In this document: in pieces, positions 1-9,975 of the stretch
How positions within the stretch are numbered: the first letter of the stretch is position 1
Layout of the letters: each line of letters opens with the position of its first letter
Source: Adiantum capillus-veneris
Taxonomy: Eukaryota > Streptophyta > Polypodiopsida > Polypodiales > Pteridaceae
Assembly (NCBI GenBank): GCA_014529385.2
Contig: CM043952.1
Span: 153,325,057-153,389,056 of the forward strand
Length of the DNA stretch: 64,000 nucleotides
Direction of reading: 5' to 3'
Translations under genes and position numbers: made by a program
The notes under the pieces: generated by a model
What the model was told of the DNA's origin: nothing
Database searches by the model: none
The model's input: only the letters and a program-made list of their open reading frames with translations

Positions 1-52
1 GATCAAGGGTTGGAATATATGTATAAATAAATCTATTTATTTTTGGTTAGCC

Positions 53-238
53 ATGGGATACAACATAAATGTACAATGGTGTGTATATTCCTCAACAAAA
101 TGGTGTTGCAAAGAGGAAAAACATGTCTCTCATAGAGATTGCACAAAATGTAAGGTCAAAATTCAAGCTATGCCACATGAATTTTGGCTTGGGCCTATCC
201 TGTGTGCTGCATATGTACTAAATAGGTGCCTCACTTAA
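53..238 (+). pseudogene. Ty1/copia integrase fragment
   Basis: This is a short eroded piece of a copia integrase. In one frame bases 84-130 read IPQQNGVAKRKNMSLIEIAQ, which contains the catalytic-Glu region of copia integrases (PQNGVAER-like). After a frameshift the downstream part continues as PHEFWLGPILCAAYVLNRCL, the usual FWAEAV..A.Y.LNR segment. No other copia domain lies next to it, so only about 60 codons of the core survive. The match to the family motif order is clear, although at least one frameshift separates the two halves. Confidence 0.75.
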
Positions 239-239
239 C

Positions 240-796
240 ACTAGAATGGTAACCTAACAGGACATAAAAGTGTCCTTTCAAGGTTTTGGGAAAAAATTCC
301 AAAACCATAGTAGATCCACTCATTTTGAAAAATCCTTTCATGAGCTTATAGTTCAATAACTACTACATATCGAAAAAATGAGAAACTTGTAATTTTTCTC
401 ATCCCTTGGTCACTACAAGACTCCAAAGTTGATGGACTAGTGCATTTTACCCAAAACAGCAATTTGCATATAAATAAGAGTGGAGATTTTTGTAGGACAT
501 GACAAAATGCCCCATTAACTTCAATGGATTGGTGACCAAAACATATGGTTGCTTTTACCTCATACACAAAAACTTATCTACTACCATGAAAATGACATGT
601 TCTTAGGTATTATAAGTGTTTGTGTAAGATTATAAGTGTTTGTGCAAGAAAGCTTTCATGTGGTTTTTTCTTTTACAACCCAAAAATGGATTTTTTAACA
701 CATATCAAATTGAGATGCCAAAAGTGCAATCTTGTGGACATGGTGGTATCAAGTCAAAAGTAAGATAATGAGATTTGATGAATGAAAACAAGCAAG
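240..796. other. AT-rich stretch, no gene seen
   Basis: I see no conserved coding motif, RNA gene or terminal repeat here. The short open frames on either strand lack recognisable protein features. Confidence 0.5.

Positions 797-851
<55 letters not shown>
797..851. repeat. Compound microsatellite (CT)n(AT)n
   Basis: An uninterrupted CT tract (about 797-816) runs directly into an AT tract to 851. Confidence 0.95.
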
Positions 852-853
<2 letters not shown>

Positions 854-990
854 TTGGCATACGTGTGTGGATAAAGACCAGTGGATGTCGTCCAACTAAA
901 CTGGCCCTATTCTTATAATTTTTTTTTACTAACCCTTGTACTATGTATACAAAATAAAGAAGCCCACACACCTTCTACACACAATGTGAT

Positions 991-1177
991 TGATGGTGCT
1001 GAGAGGTGGAGTGTGAAAGAGGGTATGAGAGAAGGGGAAGGGATGCAGAGTACACATAGTTCTTTTGGTGGAGCTAGTGAGAGCAATGCTCTCTTTCTCC
1101 TTATTTCCTTTATGACCAAAGAATAGACTAATGGGCGCCTAGCCATGGCCACTGGCCACTTGGCCTAAAACCCAACA
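991..1177 (-). repeat. Copia-A 3' LTR
   Basis: A 187-bp segment with TG...CA ends (on the minus strand it begins TGTTGGGTTTTAGG). Its inner part, from GGAGTGTGAAAGAGGG to GAGAGCAATGCTCTC, closely matches the LTR copy at 22921-23040. It directly follows a polypurine-like tract at 1178-1190 on the minus strand. Confidence 0.8.
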
Positions 1178-1276
1178 ATCTCGTATTTGAAGGCCAATGT
1201 GGCCCAAGGGGCTAAAGAATGTATGGGCTACTATGTACAAATGTACAAAATCATGAAGCATGAGAGTCTCTGCCCT
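1178..1276 (-). other. Copia-A 3' untranslated end with polypurine tract
   Basis: Read on the minus strand, this matches the end of Copia-C at about 56198-56285. Shared blocks include TTTGTACA...TGTACATA.TAGCCC and ACATTCTTTAGCC, and both end in a GA-rich tract before the LTR start TGTT. It ties the 3' LTR at 991 to the Copia-A body more than 15 kb away. Confidence 0.75.
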
Positions 1277-3560
1277 TAGTTAATGGCTCGCTATCGAGAA
1301 ATTTGCGGTCTTGTCAGGAAAGCACCGGGCTTATGGCTGTGAGAGTTTGTGAGAGAACTCAACAAAAACTATATAAAGGAGTTAAACCATAGATGCCATG
1401 AAGACTAGGGTTTGGAAAGAAGTGCAATCAAAGAAGACCCACTCTTTCTCTCTTGCACTCACACACACAAAGAAAGAACACAAAAGAGAATGTCAAAACA
1501 ACACAAAGATGAAAACACCAAGGCTATGGTCATATAGTATCATGGGTAATATGAAAGGGTTAATAGATGAATTAATGGCATTCAATCTTGGCTGACCAAA
1601 TAGGCTACGAATTGTTCTTTGGAATTGTAGTTTTGTGCTTACCATAATATATATATTTTGTGTAGTGATTGGGATTAATTGTGTGTACAAATCCTCTTGG
1701 TTCATAGCAAAATAACTACTCTTACGTCAAAAGAAAAGTTATAGTCTATGAGAGGTAGTATGATGGGATCCGGTGATAGAAGTATTTCATTGAGCCTTTC
1801 TGGGCCAAAGAGAAACACTATACGTTGTTGAAAGTGTATTTTACGGCTAATCCATACGTTAATTCTAATAGATCGTACAGAGTGAAAGCGATAGAAATTA
1901 TCATCATGTGGGTTATTCATCTAGGATAGTATGTGAGAAATGTAGATATGAGAGAAGAGAAGGGAAGAGAAGAGAGGAGAGTTTCCCTCCCAAGCCCTAT
2001 TCTTGCCCGTAGGCAATAAGGATACTACGGGGAGAGATGTACCTGTAGCAAGGAGAACCTAAAATTTGTAGAGAGGATGAATTACTAAGAGTGAGAGAGA
2101 TAGGTTTGGTTAAGGAGACGAGATTAGATATATATACATGTTGGATTAGAGATGAAAAAGAAAACAACAAGAAATCAAGAAAACATCAATGTAGACCACA
2201 TCTTACTTGACAAACCCTTTGGCACCATTATTGATGGAGAGAGAAGAAGAGTGGAGAATTCCACTTTGATTGATACACCAAGTGCAAGACCTTCTTTGAT
2301 TAGAGTTGATCTTCCAAGGTTAGCTTGTTGCAAGAATGGCTAGTCTTCTTCTAGGAGAAAGTGTAGGCCTAGGCTTCTGTTAATGGCTAAGTACAATTTG
2401 GCATTACTACTCACTCCCTCATGAATTCCTCTCATCAATGGCTTGAATGCTTGAGTTCTTTTCAAGGAATAAGAGGTCCCCTTTTATAGGTGAAGGGAAC
2501 CCCCAAGGGTTTACATAAGAAGAGAAGAGCCAGTGTGAACAGTAACTGGAAAAGTTGGAAATGAGTTGTCCCTGCATGATGTGGGCAGACTGGGGTCCAG
2601 TATTTTGATCATATCTCCTCAACCGTGGCTCCAAATAAAAAAGAAAAAATATGGGCAAAAACTTCAGCTCATTACCTACGACTTCCTTTTTAAATGCATT
2701 TTCCAATTCGGATTGGAACCTTGTGAAAAAAAAAACATCAAAATAGGGTCCATTTCTGGTAGCAAAAGTCTTCCTGTGGTCCCCTTAGCCTAGACTTTCA
2801 TTTGATTCCAAAGGACACCTCATGCCATATGAAAGCATGACTTTTCTCCTTGACAAAGCTTTGTAATCATGCTTGCAATAATGCATTAAAATAAGTGTAT
2901 CTTTGAAATCATGCCACCTAGTGTCCCACTAGGATTTGATTCCCCCCTAGTAGCTATTTAAAAAGAAATATAAGAAAAATATGAAAAATACATAGAATAT
3001 ATATATATATATTGGAGTTTACCCTAGATATAGGATCTAGCTAGGGTGTGAGATGATAATGAGATAGTAAAAATAAAGAATCAATGCTTTTTGCCCCAAG
3101 TTAAAGAGGCGGAGCTATTGACGCTTTTCCCATAGTATTTTCTTATGGTAAAGTAAGAATAGGTTACCCTTGAGATAAATAATAAGATAAGATAGAAGGC
3201 TTATTATTATACTTAAATATGCATATGTACATTATAGAAAATATAATTATGTATCTAAAAAATTACAAGATAACTCTTGTAGCATGTGTTCCCACTATGT
3301 ACGTGTCACAGCACGACATCGCGCCTCAAGCCATACCACACTTAAAACCTACTTGCAGTACACTCCTTCCTAGCACCCAGATCATTAGATTTCAGTATCC
3401 ACCATGATTTCCCTCTTTAGTGAGCCCTCTTCTCTTGCCTTGTGCCTCTCTTCTTTGGGTTGCCTTTAATGGTGCTTCTATCCTCTGTTTGGGTTGATTG
3501 TCAATTATTACCTTTAATTGCATAATTGTTGTGATTGTTCACACAACCCTAGTGCTAACC
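1277..3560. mobile_element. Unidentified 2.3-kb insertion in the Copia-A 3' end
   Basis: Compared with Copia-C, the Copia-A 3' end is interrupted between GTGAAGCTA (rc near 3566) and TCATGCTTCA (rc near 1276), so this segment is extra. It has no clear terminal inverted repeat or target duplication. It contains a TATA-like CTATATAAAG near 1368, a CT-rich tract after it, and two diverged copies of a roughly 210-bp unit (about 1493-1705 and 1702-1920). Their minus-strand translations resemble each other (LFGQPRLNAI versus LFGPERLNEI). No recognised protein domain was found, so the element class is open. Confidence 0.45.
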
Positions 3561-3588
3561 CTTGCCTAGCTTCACCCTACGCCCATCC

Positions 3589-3620
3589 CATTAGGAGAAA
3601 GCTGGACTCAATTTTGGGCC
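3589..3620 (+). repeat. T1 left terminal inverted repeat
   Basis: It begins CATTAGGAGAAAGCTGGACT and pairs with 16362-16393 with two mismatches over 32 bp. Weaker similarity (an AGAGAGAG tract) continues inward. Confidence 0.85.
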
Positions 3621-3951
3621 TTTCAGTTCTAAAGAGAGAGTGGAGCTCGACCAATGAGGAAGAGGCTAACGTTACATTGAAAATCGACATTTTGGAGTCA
3701 AGCTCTTTTTAAAAAAAGGGAGGAAATTTTATTTTGGTTCATCAAATTGCACAATTTCACACTTTCAAGGCATAAATACCGTAAGTCGTACTAACTATGT
3801 ACCGAGGAATTTCAGAACTTTCATTGAAGACTCTATCTAGTACTTTGTTCCCGCCCAAATATGACTTTGAGTACCTCTACTTCCCTCTCAAAACTTCTTC
3901 CCTTTTTTATATTTGCGCTAACCTTTCTGTGTATTCATTCTATTGCACACC
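3621..3951. other. T1 left subterminal region and G1 leader
   Basis: Non-coding stretch between the left inverted repeat and the G1 start codon at 3952. It is likely to hold the G1 promoter. I see no repeat motif strong enough to call as a transposase binding site. Confidence 0.4.
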
Positions 3952-5275
3952 ATGTCTACTTCTCGAAGGCCTAGCACTACCATTGACTCTGTTAGCATTT
4001 TTAACAGCTATACTACAGACGATCAAGCATGGATTCCATCTCGTATAACTATCGGAAGTTGGGTTCTACTGCAAACTAGGAGGAGGAAGAGGAGGCAACG
4101 CAATGATTTCGTGGAGGCTTTCAAGGGTCAAGTTAAAGAGTTTAAAGTGTGTGCACAAAGCAAGCGGGTGAAAGAGGTCCTCATACAACATGCTTTCTAG
4201 CATGCAGACTTAAGGTTGCAAACATCTCCTCCAAGTTTTCCAAGGCATCGACCCAACTGTAAGTTATATCAGCATCTCGCTTAGTGCATGATTATATTCG
4301 AATATTAAGTGGTGGATATCATCTTTGGTATGTTTCAGATATTTATCCATCGAATAGGACAGACTGGCAACCGGTTGAAAGTATAGTTGGGATTTTTGAT
4401 CCTTTCCATGCATTTATTGGTGAGCAAATGTACCGAGGAAGACAACACAAGGAACTTGTAGATAATGAAATTTTCTTTTATGATATGTCATATGTGGAAT
4501 CGAGAACTTCCATTGGTTGGGGTCGTGTAGCTCCTTTGTCACTTCCATCCTTAGACAACAAGGATTGGTCCCTGCCTACTGCGCAAACTAGTGAAAGCTT
4601 CAGGAATAAGTTGTTTCAGGATATCCAAAAGTCCCTCAAGTATTAAATTGCCACAAAAATAGTTCGGCTCGCACTATTTATGCCTCTTGAAGTGTTTGCA
4701 GATTTTTTCTTCGATGAGCAAATAAGAACTACCGCAACAATGTTCACTTTCAAGTCTGAGAGCTGTTTGGACTTTTTAGATGATAATTGGGATAGGAAAC
4801 AATCACAGAACAAAATCTGTATTTTGCAAAAGAAGTCCATCATTTGCAAGTTCATTATAAGCTCTCAAAATTTCTTAGTATCGTTTTACTATATTAGATA
4901 TCATCTTCTTAGTGGGTAGCTTATTCCACTCGACCAAGATACAGAGAACAGTCTCGAGAACAAACCTTTATCAATGGAGCTCTACTTTCGAGACAACCTA
5001 CTTACTATGATGGAGACAATGTCAAGCACAACTCTGGCACAACTCAGGATAGATCTTACATGTGAAGAACTTCCACTTTTTCCGGAATTGTATGCATTCA
5101 GTCTCAACAATGGAAAGGTGCTTTCTAAATCGATAAATTTTGATTGTCTTTAATACACTATGACTGAATCTAACTTTTTTCTTCTTTTTAGATTCCAAGG
5201 CGCAAGGAGAAAACCACATTGTGCAAGGAGTCACTAACAAATACACTTCACTTAATTGCTTCCACCGGAAGCTAG
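3952..5275 (+). pseudogene. T1 gene G1, unknown function, lightly decayed
   Basis: Open coding runs on one strand with intron structure. The start MSTSRRPSTTIDSV is followed by a basic patch (LQTRRRKRRQRNDF), the segment DYIRILSGGYHLWYVSDIYP, and later LEVFADFFFDEQIRTTATMF. The last intron is 5118-5191 (GT-AG, 74 bp). It joins SLNNGK in phase to IPRRKEKTTLCKES, and the frame ends at TAG 5273-5275. Two in-frame stops (TAG 4198, TAA 4644) interrupt otherwise continuous coding, each one C-to-T change from a Gln codon. At 4259-4284 a 26-bp GTAAGT...TTAG segment restores the frame if removed, which is too short for a normal plant intron. I recognise no domain. Its place next to the left end suggests an element-encoded protein. 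Confidence 0.55.
5118..5191 (+). other. Intron in G1
   Basis: GT at 5118-5119 and a pyrimidine-rich acceptor TTCTTTTTAG ending at 5191. Splicing joins AAG to ATT in phase 0 and gives a continuous basic C-terminus. Confidence 0.7.
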
Positions 5276-5968
5276 GTCACATACCTTGTGCACGCAAAGA
5301 GCTTTGATGCAATGCAAACCATGATGTACTCTTCAAAATGACTAATGCACATATATTTTTTGGCGGTCAAACAATGTTTCAAAAATGTACATTTTCAATG
5401 TTTCAAAACTTTACATATTGTGTTGTTTCTGTCAAGAGTAATTTGCTCCCTTTCCCTGCTACTGTCCTCTCCCCCGGTTTGTGCCACTCGTCCCTTGCCC
5501 TCTGCTCCGGTTGCTGCTACCTCTGCCTCTGGGGACGCTGGTCTCGGGCATCCTTTCGCGTCGCTCGAAATCATGGGCCTCTTCCATGGCTTCCCATGCT
5601 TCTTGCACCTGTGAAGCTTCCCGCTGTTCTTGCTCTTACCGTCGATGTGCAGCCCATTCCTCTACTTCTGCGGTGTCCGCATAATATTGGTGTATTGCTT
5701 CTTGCATATTTCGAACTTCTTCTTGAGTCTGATTGTGGCGTTGCGTCATTTCGTTAATGCGAGCCTCTTCGAACTCGTCAGCTCTCGCCGCTTCCTCTCT
5801 TGTGCGTCTGTTTACCGAGATTATAATATGCTGGATGGCCATTACAGAAAAATGTCGCACATCGTTGTTGGTGTAGTTATGTAATCGAAGTTCCTGTAGA
5901 AGTGTGATACAGACATCTGTTGCTTCATACATACGTTGCAGCAAACAATAAAACAGTAGATTACTTAC

Positions 5969-6566
5969 GTTCGGTATACCCATAATTTGACTGATGAGCA
6001 ACACGGCATTCAAACCGGTTCGCCAGCCACAGCTATAGTCATCAGTCTGCGTGGGCACGGTTACCCGTTCGTGCTTGACTACATTTCCTAGATCATGTTC
6101 AAACAAAAGATGCTCTACACAACATACAAGTTTTTTCGCGGCACTACATACATAACCACTTGAGTCAGCAACACATTGCAAAGAGACACTACACTACTTT
6201 CCAAATGTACCCAAATGGACCTTACGTCTTTACACGACCGTGAAACGCCCTGCTTTGCCCTGAGTTTACGTAGTAAACAATCTTAGCTTCCATGTCAAAT
6301 AACATCAGACTCCAATGATCACTAGAAAGACACCATCAAAGATGAGGAGAGATTCGCAATGCAAGATGTTTTTTACAAGGCAAGAAAATACTCACGATTG
6401 ATTGTACGCAGTGACCAGAAAGCGCGCTAGATCAAAGTTGACTCTGCTAAACCAGTTCATCAGACTCAAAAAGGAAACTGAGTTGTTCTGCAGATAAGGC
6501 GATATCAACGGATCTATTACGTATACTTTCTCTTGAACCTCAGGGGGCAGAAGCGAGACAGCGTGG
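5969..6566 (-). other. C48/Ulp1-like protease domain of G2
   Basis: An exon at 6566-6396 (KVYVIDPL, DLARFLVTAYNQS) ends in a strong donor GTGAGT. The next exon starts at 6321 with DHWSLMLFDMEAK. A third coding block carries VPTQTDDYSCGWRTGLN and ends near 5969 at a GTAAGT. The order HW...Q...C is that of Ulp1/SENP proteases, which cleave SUMO-like proteins. The Asp normally found in Y(V/D)DS is replaced by Asn, which may reduce activity. Confidence 0.75.
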
Positions 6567-6589
6567 CTAACATGAACAAATGGCAAAGA

Positions 6590-6945
6590 TTAGACTTGAA
6601 CACCAAGTGAGTCAATACCGAGCAAGTGGGGCATCTATCGAATTCCATACGCCACTGATTCGCTTGGTATTGACCCATGTCTTGGCTGAAATGAAGAAGA
6701 ACTTGAGGACTACCGCAAAGACATGGGTCAATACCGAGCGAGTCAACGACGGATTCCCAATTCCATAAGCAACTGACCTGCTTGGTATTGACCCATGTCT
6801 TTAAGGTAGTGAGCCATTATAAAGAAAAACTTGGCAACTCCAACAGAGACATGGGTCAATACCGAGCGAGTAGTACAAAAATCCAATTTCATTAGCCACT
6901 GTCTCGCTTGGTATTGACCCATGTCTCGGTAGAGACCCATTTAAT
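6590..6945. repeat. Hairpin array A (about 115-130 bp units)
   Basis: Alternating copies of AGACATGGGTCAATACCGAG and its inverse (CTTGGTATTGACCCATGTCT) occur at about 6606 (partial), 6660, 6719, 6776, 6848 and 6901. Each adjacent pair forms a possible stem-loop. The array lies between the protease exon (6566) and the linker exon (about 7010) of G2, probably inside an intron. Confidence 0.85.
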
Positions 6946-7642
6946 GAGCATAAGAATTAAAGAGCATGTGAAGTACAACAAAGCAACATTGACGACCTCA
7001 TTTGTTGCGAGCGAGTCGGTGAAATTGCGCATGCACATGAAGTCTACATTATCGAGGTTGGTAATGCAGGCCTCCTCTGACCTTGCAGGCAGCTGTATGT
7101 GCGCATGCAGAGGCGCTGAGCTCAACAAAATTCTCAACTCCTCTTCATTCTCCTCGTTGATTTGCTCTAAAATAATTGACTCAATTGATACGTTGGATGG
7201 CCCTTGTGATGCAGAGCCTTGCCCTTCCCTTTCTTGAGCTGGCTCCCTGGCTGCCTCAGGCTCCTCCCTAACAGCCTCAGGCTCCTCAGGCTCCAGATCA
7301 TTTTCCTTCAATATTGGTTGCTCCATAGATGCCTCAGGCTTCACCCTGACCTGCTCTTGTCCCTCATCATCCACGATGGGCTGCGGATCCTCCATGACTT
7401 GCTCATTTTGGTGTCTAGCTGGCTCCTCGATAACTGTCTCTGTTTCTTCCATGACTGCTTTGGGGTCCACTCTGGCTTGCTCTTGGCCCTCTGTAGCTAT
7501 CTCAGACTGCCCATCTGTGTCGTTTCTCTTTGGTGTTTGTTTCAGCCCTAGACGGCTCTGTCTGACGTGCACGAGGATGGAGAGGGGGGATGTTGAGAAT
7601 ATCCATGGTTCTACTATCCCGGATAGGCACTGGCTGAAGCAG

Positions 7643-7930
7643 CCCATCGTAGCGGAAACGAAGCCTATGAAGAGTATCAAAATCCCGCGGCATGATAGTG
7701 ACGCGGTGTGCATGGGCAGCCAGGATATATCCATCGCTGAAGAATTCCACGAGGTAGTCTTCAGCAATTTCTTGAAGGCAGAGGAGTGCACTGCTGGCCC
7801 ATCGCATGCCGACTCTCCACTGCTCGCAATTCTCCCGCACTACTCGCTGGAAAGGGAGACGTGGAATAGCAGGTTGAACGTGTCATTCTATCCTGCGCAG
7901 CTCTTGCAGTACACCTCTGTGCGCCTCATA
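7643..7930 (-). other. Histone H3-fold domain of G2
   Basis: The translation carries the H3 signature LPFQR.VRE, then SSA...LQE..E.YLV, then HA.RVTIMP.D, in the canonical order and without gaps in loop 1. Upstream, ATGESL and YEAHRGVLQELRRI correspond to the ATGGVK tail region and the RYRPGTVALREIRR alpha-N region. One TGA (7883-7885) falls between alpha-N and LPFQR where H3 has a short variable stretch. The upstream N-terminal tail exon was not found. Confidence 0.8.
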
Positions 7931-8029
7931 TCGGCGTCTTCTTGCTTGAGCATTCAAAGATTCACCTGTTGCCCTCTACAAATACAATAACACCAAAAGA
8001 CAATTCATTTGTCAGCACAAGGGACTTCA

Positions 8030-8440
8030 GATTTAAGAAAAGGTCAGTACCAAGCGAAAAGATGGATAGGAAAGAGTTGCCTTGCCTTATTTGCTCGGTA
8101 GTGACCTCAGAAAATAGTAATGGTGGACATGACTTATATTTTCTGAGGTCACTACCGAGCGAATAGGTGCATAGGAAAGAGTTTGCCTTGCCTTATTCGC
8201 TCGGTAGTGACCTTAGAAAATAGTAATGGTAGACATGACTTATATTTTCTGAGGTCACTACCGAGCGAATAGGTGCATAGGAAAGAGTTTGCCTTGCCTT
8301 ATTCGCTCGGTAGTGACTTCAAAAATAGTAATAGCAGATCACTTACATTTTCTGAGATCACTACCAAGCGAACAGGTTTGCAACCCCTGCAACAAAATAC
8401 CTTATTTGCTGGGTGGTGACCTCAGAAAAGTGTACAAGCA
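8030..8440. repeat. Hairpin array B (106-bp units)
   Basis: Units repeat exactly every 106 bp (CTCGGTA at 8094, 8200 and 8306), then become diverged. Each unit contains an inverted repeat of about 27 bp: TTCGCTCGGTAGTGACCT... and its complement ...AGGTCACTACCGAGCGAA, separated by about 24 bp. It lies just upstream of the G2 H3 exon (starts 7975), so probably in a G2 intron or promoter. Confidence 0.9.
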
Positions 8441-8666
8441 AGCGAACAGGTTTGCATCCGCTGATACAAAATACCAATGTGAAGGAGATCTTAAATCGAT
8501 GCGGTTCTAACTGTCATGTCGTTCCCTCCCATCACCTCCCCTAATATCGGGGGGATGGTACCATTGATTCTCTCTCCCACGTCCACCTCTCATGAAACCT
8601 CATGGCAGTACCACCCCTCACAGACCACTCACTCATAAGCCAGAGCCTAGGCTCTTCTTTTTAGGC

Positions 8667-9235
8667 ATGTCTAAAAGTCTATTTAAGAAGCAGTTGTTTC
8701 AAAACCGCCCTCAGGGTTTCACAGAACGACTAAAAGAAGCTTAGGATAGTGGCGATGCCTTTCCAAGGTATACTCCGATAGCGCCAGCAACACCGCATCT
8801 GGGCCCTCCTCATGAGGTCCCCCCTTGGCCCTCCCCTGATGTTACCTTTAATGTTCTCGACCGACACAGCTCGGGAGTGGCTTCTATCAACACGGGAGTC
8901 AATTCTCGAGGTAAGCCGCTGGTAATTCTTTGCTTTCTGCTCCCAATTTCCAAGCTCCTAGTTTGAAGAGCTTACTTGCTAAATGCTCTGTGCAAGATGC
9001 TAGCCTGAAGCTGCAGCAAATGTTGATCGTTAGGCAGAGGGTCTCAATCCTTAGAAACTCTCTGGAAGCAAGAAGGCCTGAAGACATGCAGTGATTGCTC
9101 GCCGAGAATGGCTCTATGGAGGCAATCATTAATTGGATTCAGGAAATAAAGGATGAAGTGCTTGAGCTAGCCAGTAAATATGAGGAATCCATTAACTTTG
9201 CAAACAGGCTTTGCGAAGAGATAGCCTGGCTGTGA
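8667..9235 (+). pseudogene. T1 gene G3: small coiled-coil protein, lightly decayed
   Basis: The start MSKSLFKKQLFQNRPQGF is followed by a Pro-rich middle (APATPHLGPPHEVPPWP) and a helical C-terminal half with heptad-like spacing (KLQQMLIVRQRVSILRNSLE, IQEIKDEVLELASKYEESIN). It ends at TGA 9233-9235. A GTAAG...CAAG segment (8911-8954, 44 bp) joins the halves in phase (NSR to APSLKS) if removed. Two in-frame stops (TAG 8742, TGA 9092) break it. TAG is one C-to-T change from CAG, and TGA from CGA. No known family was recognised. A coiled coil beside a histone/protease gene suggests a protein-protein adaptor, but that is inference. Confidence 0.5.
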
Positions 9236-9329
9236 AGAAACCCCCGGAAATTAATAGGCCACTCTTTGTAAAGTCTGAAGTGTTTTCTAACTCAAACCCG
9301 GTGTTCAGTTGTAATTTTGTTTCTTTCTT

Positions 9330-9975
9330 ATAAAATCAAAAGGCGTATTTGGCAAAAGAAAACCCTAAATCCGCAACAAACAGGGGTTACCTTCCCCTTA
9401 TTTGCTTAGTATTGACCTCTGTACTAGCAGACATCACTTAACTTTTCTTTTGGTCAGTACGAAGCGAATAGGGCCCTTCGGACTAAGTGACCTTACCTTA
9501 TTCGCTTGGTACTGACCAACTACACAAAATACAAGCACACTGGACCGAAATCAAAACGCGTATTTGGCAGAAGAACGCCCTAAATCCGCAACAAGCAGGG
9601 GTTACCTTCCCCTTATTTGCTTAATATTGACCACTGTACTAGCAGACATCACTTAACTTTTCTTTTGGTCAGTACCAAGCGAATAAGACCCTTCGGACTA
9701 AGTGACCTTACCTTATTCGCTTGGTACTGACCAACTACACAAAATACAAGCGCACGAGACCAAAATCAAAAGGCGTATTTGGCAAAAGAAAACCCTAAAT
9801 CCGCAACAAGCAGGGGTTACCTTCCCCTTATTTGCTTAGTATTGACCCCTGTACTAGCAGACATCACTTAACTTTTCTTTTGGTCAGTACCAAGCGAATA
9901 GGGCCCTTCGGACTAAGTGACCTTACCTTATTCGCTTGGTACTGACCAACTACACAAAATACAAGTGCACAGAAG
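9330..9975. repeat. Hairpin array C (215-bp units, about three copies)
   Basis: The block starting AGGCGTATTTGGCA recurs at 9341, 9556 and 9771, giving an exact 215-bp period. Each unit holds GGTCAGTACCAAGCGAATA followed about 30 bp later by its inverse (TATTCGCTTGGTACTGACC), plus a second weaker pair (TTTGCTTAGTATTGACC). Copies differ by a few bases only, so the array is younger or better homogenised than array A. Confidence 0.93.

Larger units (their letters stand above)
5459..7975 (-). pseudogene. T1 gene G2: histone H3 fold + acidic linker + Ulp1/C48 protease + coiled coil + RG tail
   Basis: Reading on the minus strand, the exon starting near 7975 encodes RATGESLNAQ and then an H3 fold (about 7930-7643) with LPFQRVVREN, MRWASSALLCLQEIAEDYLV and AHRVTIMPRDF. 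These match H3 helices 1-3 in order and spacing, with an H3-type rather than CENH3-type loop 1. A Glu/Pro/Gln-rich linker follows in another frame (about 7540-7010). Downstream exons encode a C48 protease. It has AYNQS joined by a 74-bp intron (6322-6395) to DHWSLMLFDMEAKIVYYVNS, and then VPTQTDDYSCGW. Catalytic His (about 6316), Gln and Cys (about 6030) are present, but the usual Asp after YV is Asn. The end is a charged coiled coil (EEARINEMTQRHNQ) and an RG-rich tail (PRGRGSSNRSRG) stopping at 5459. In-frame stops at 7883 (TGA) and 5636 (TAA), plus one frameshift near 7540, indicate decay. Whether it was one transcript is inferred from order, strand and spacing. Confidence 0.68.

Noticed and set aside
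1277-3560. Helitron origin for the 2.3-kb insertion
   Set aside because: A CTAG occurs near the right edge, but the host base after it is not T and no terminal hairpin or TC start in the right context is present.
5338-5884. Plus-strand frames with Cys/Leu-rich peptides
   Set aside because: They are antisense shadows of the G2 coiled coil and RG tail, which have domain and splice evidence on the minus strand.
7643-7930. G2 H3 domain as a centromeric CENH3
   Set aside because: Loop 1 has the canonical H3 length, without the extra residues typical of CENH3, and the tail is unrelated. A divergent H3-like module is the safer call.
8030-8440. CRISPR-like regular repeats
   Set aside because: The units are inverted-repeat satellites with conserved, not unique, spacers. 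The context is eukaryotic and there are no cas genes.
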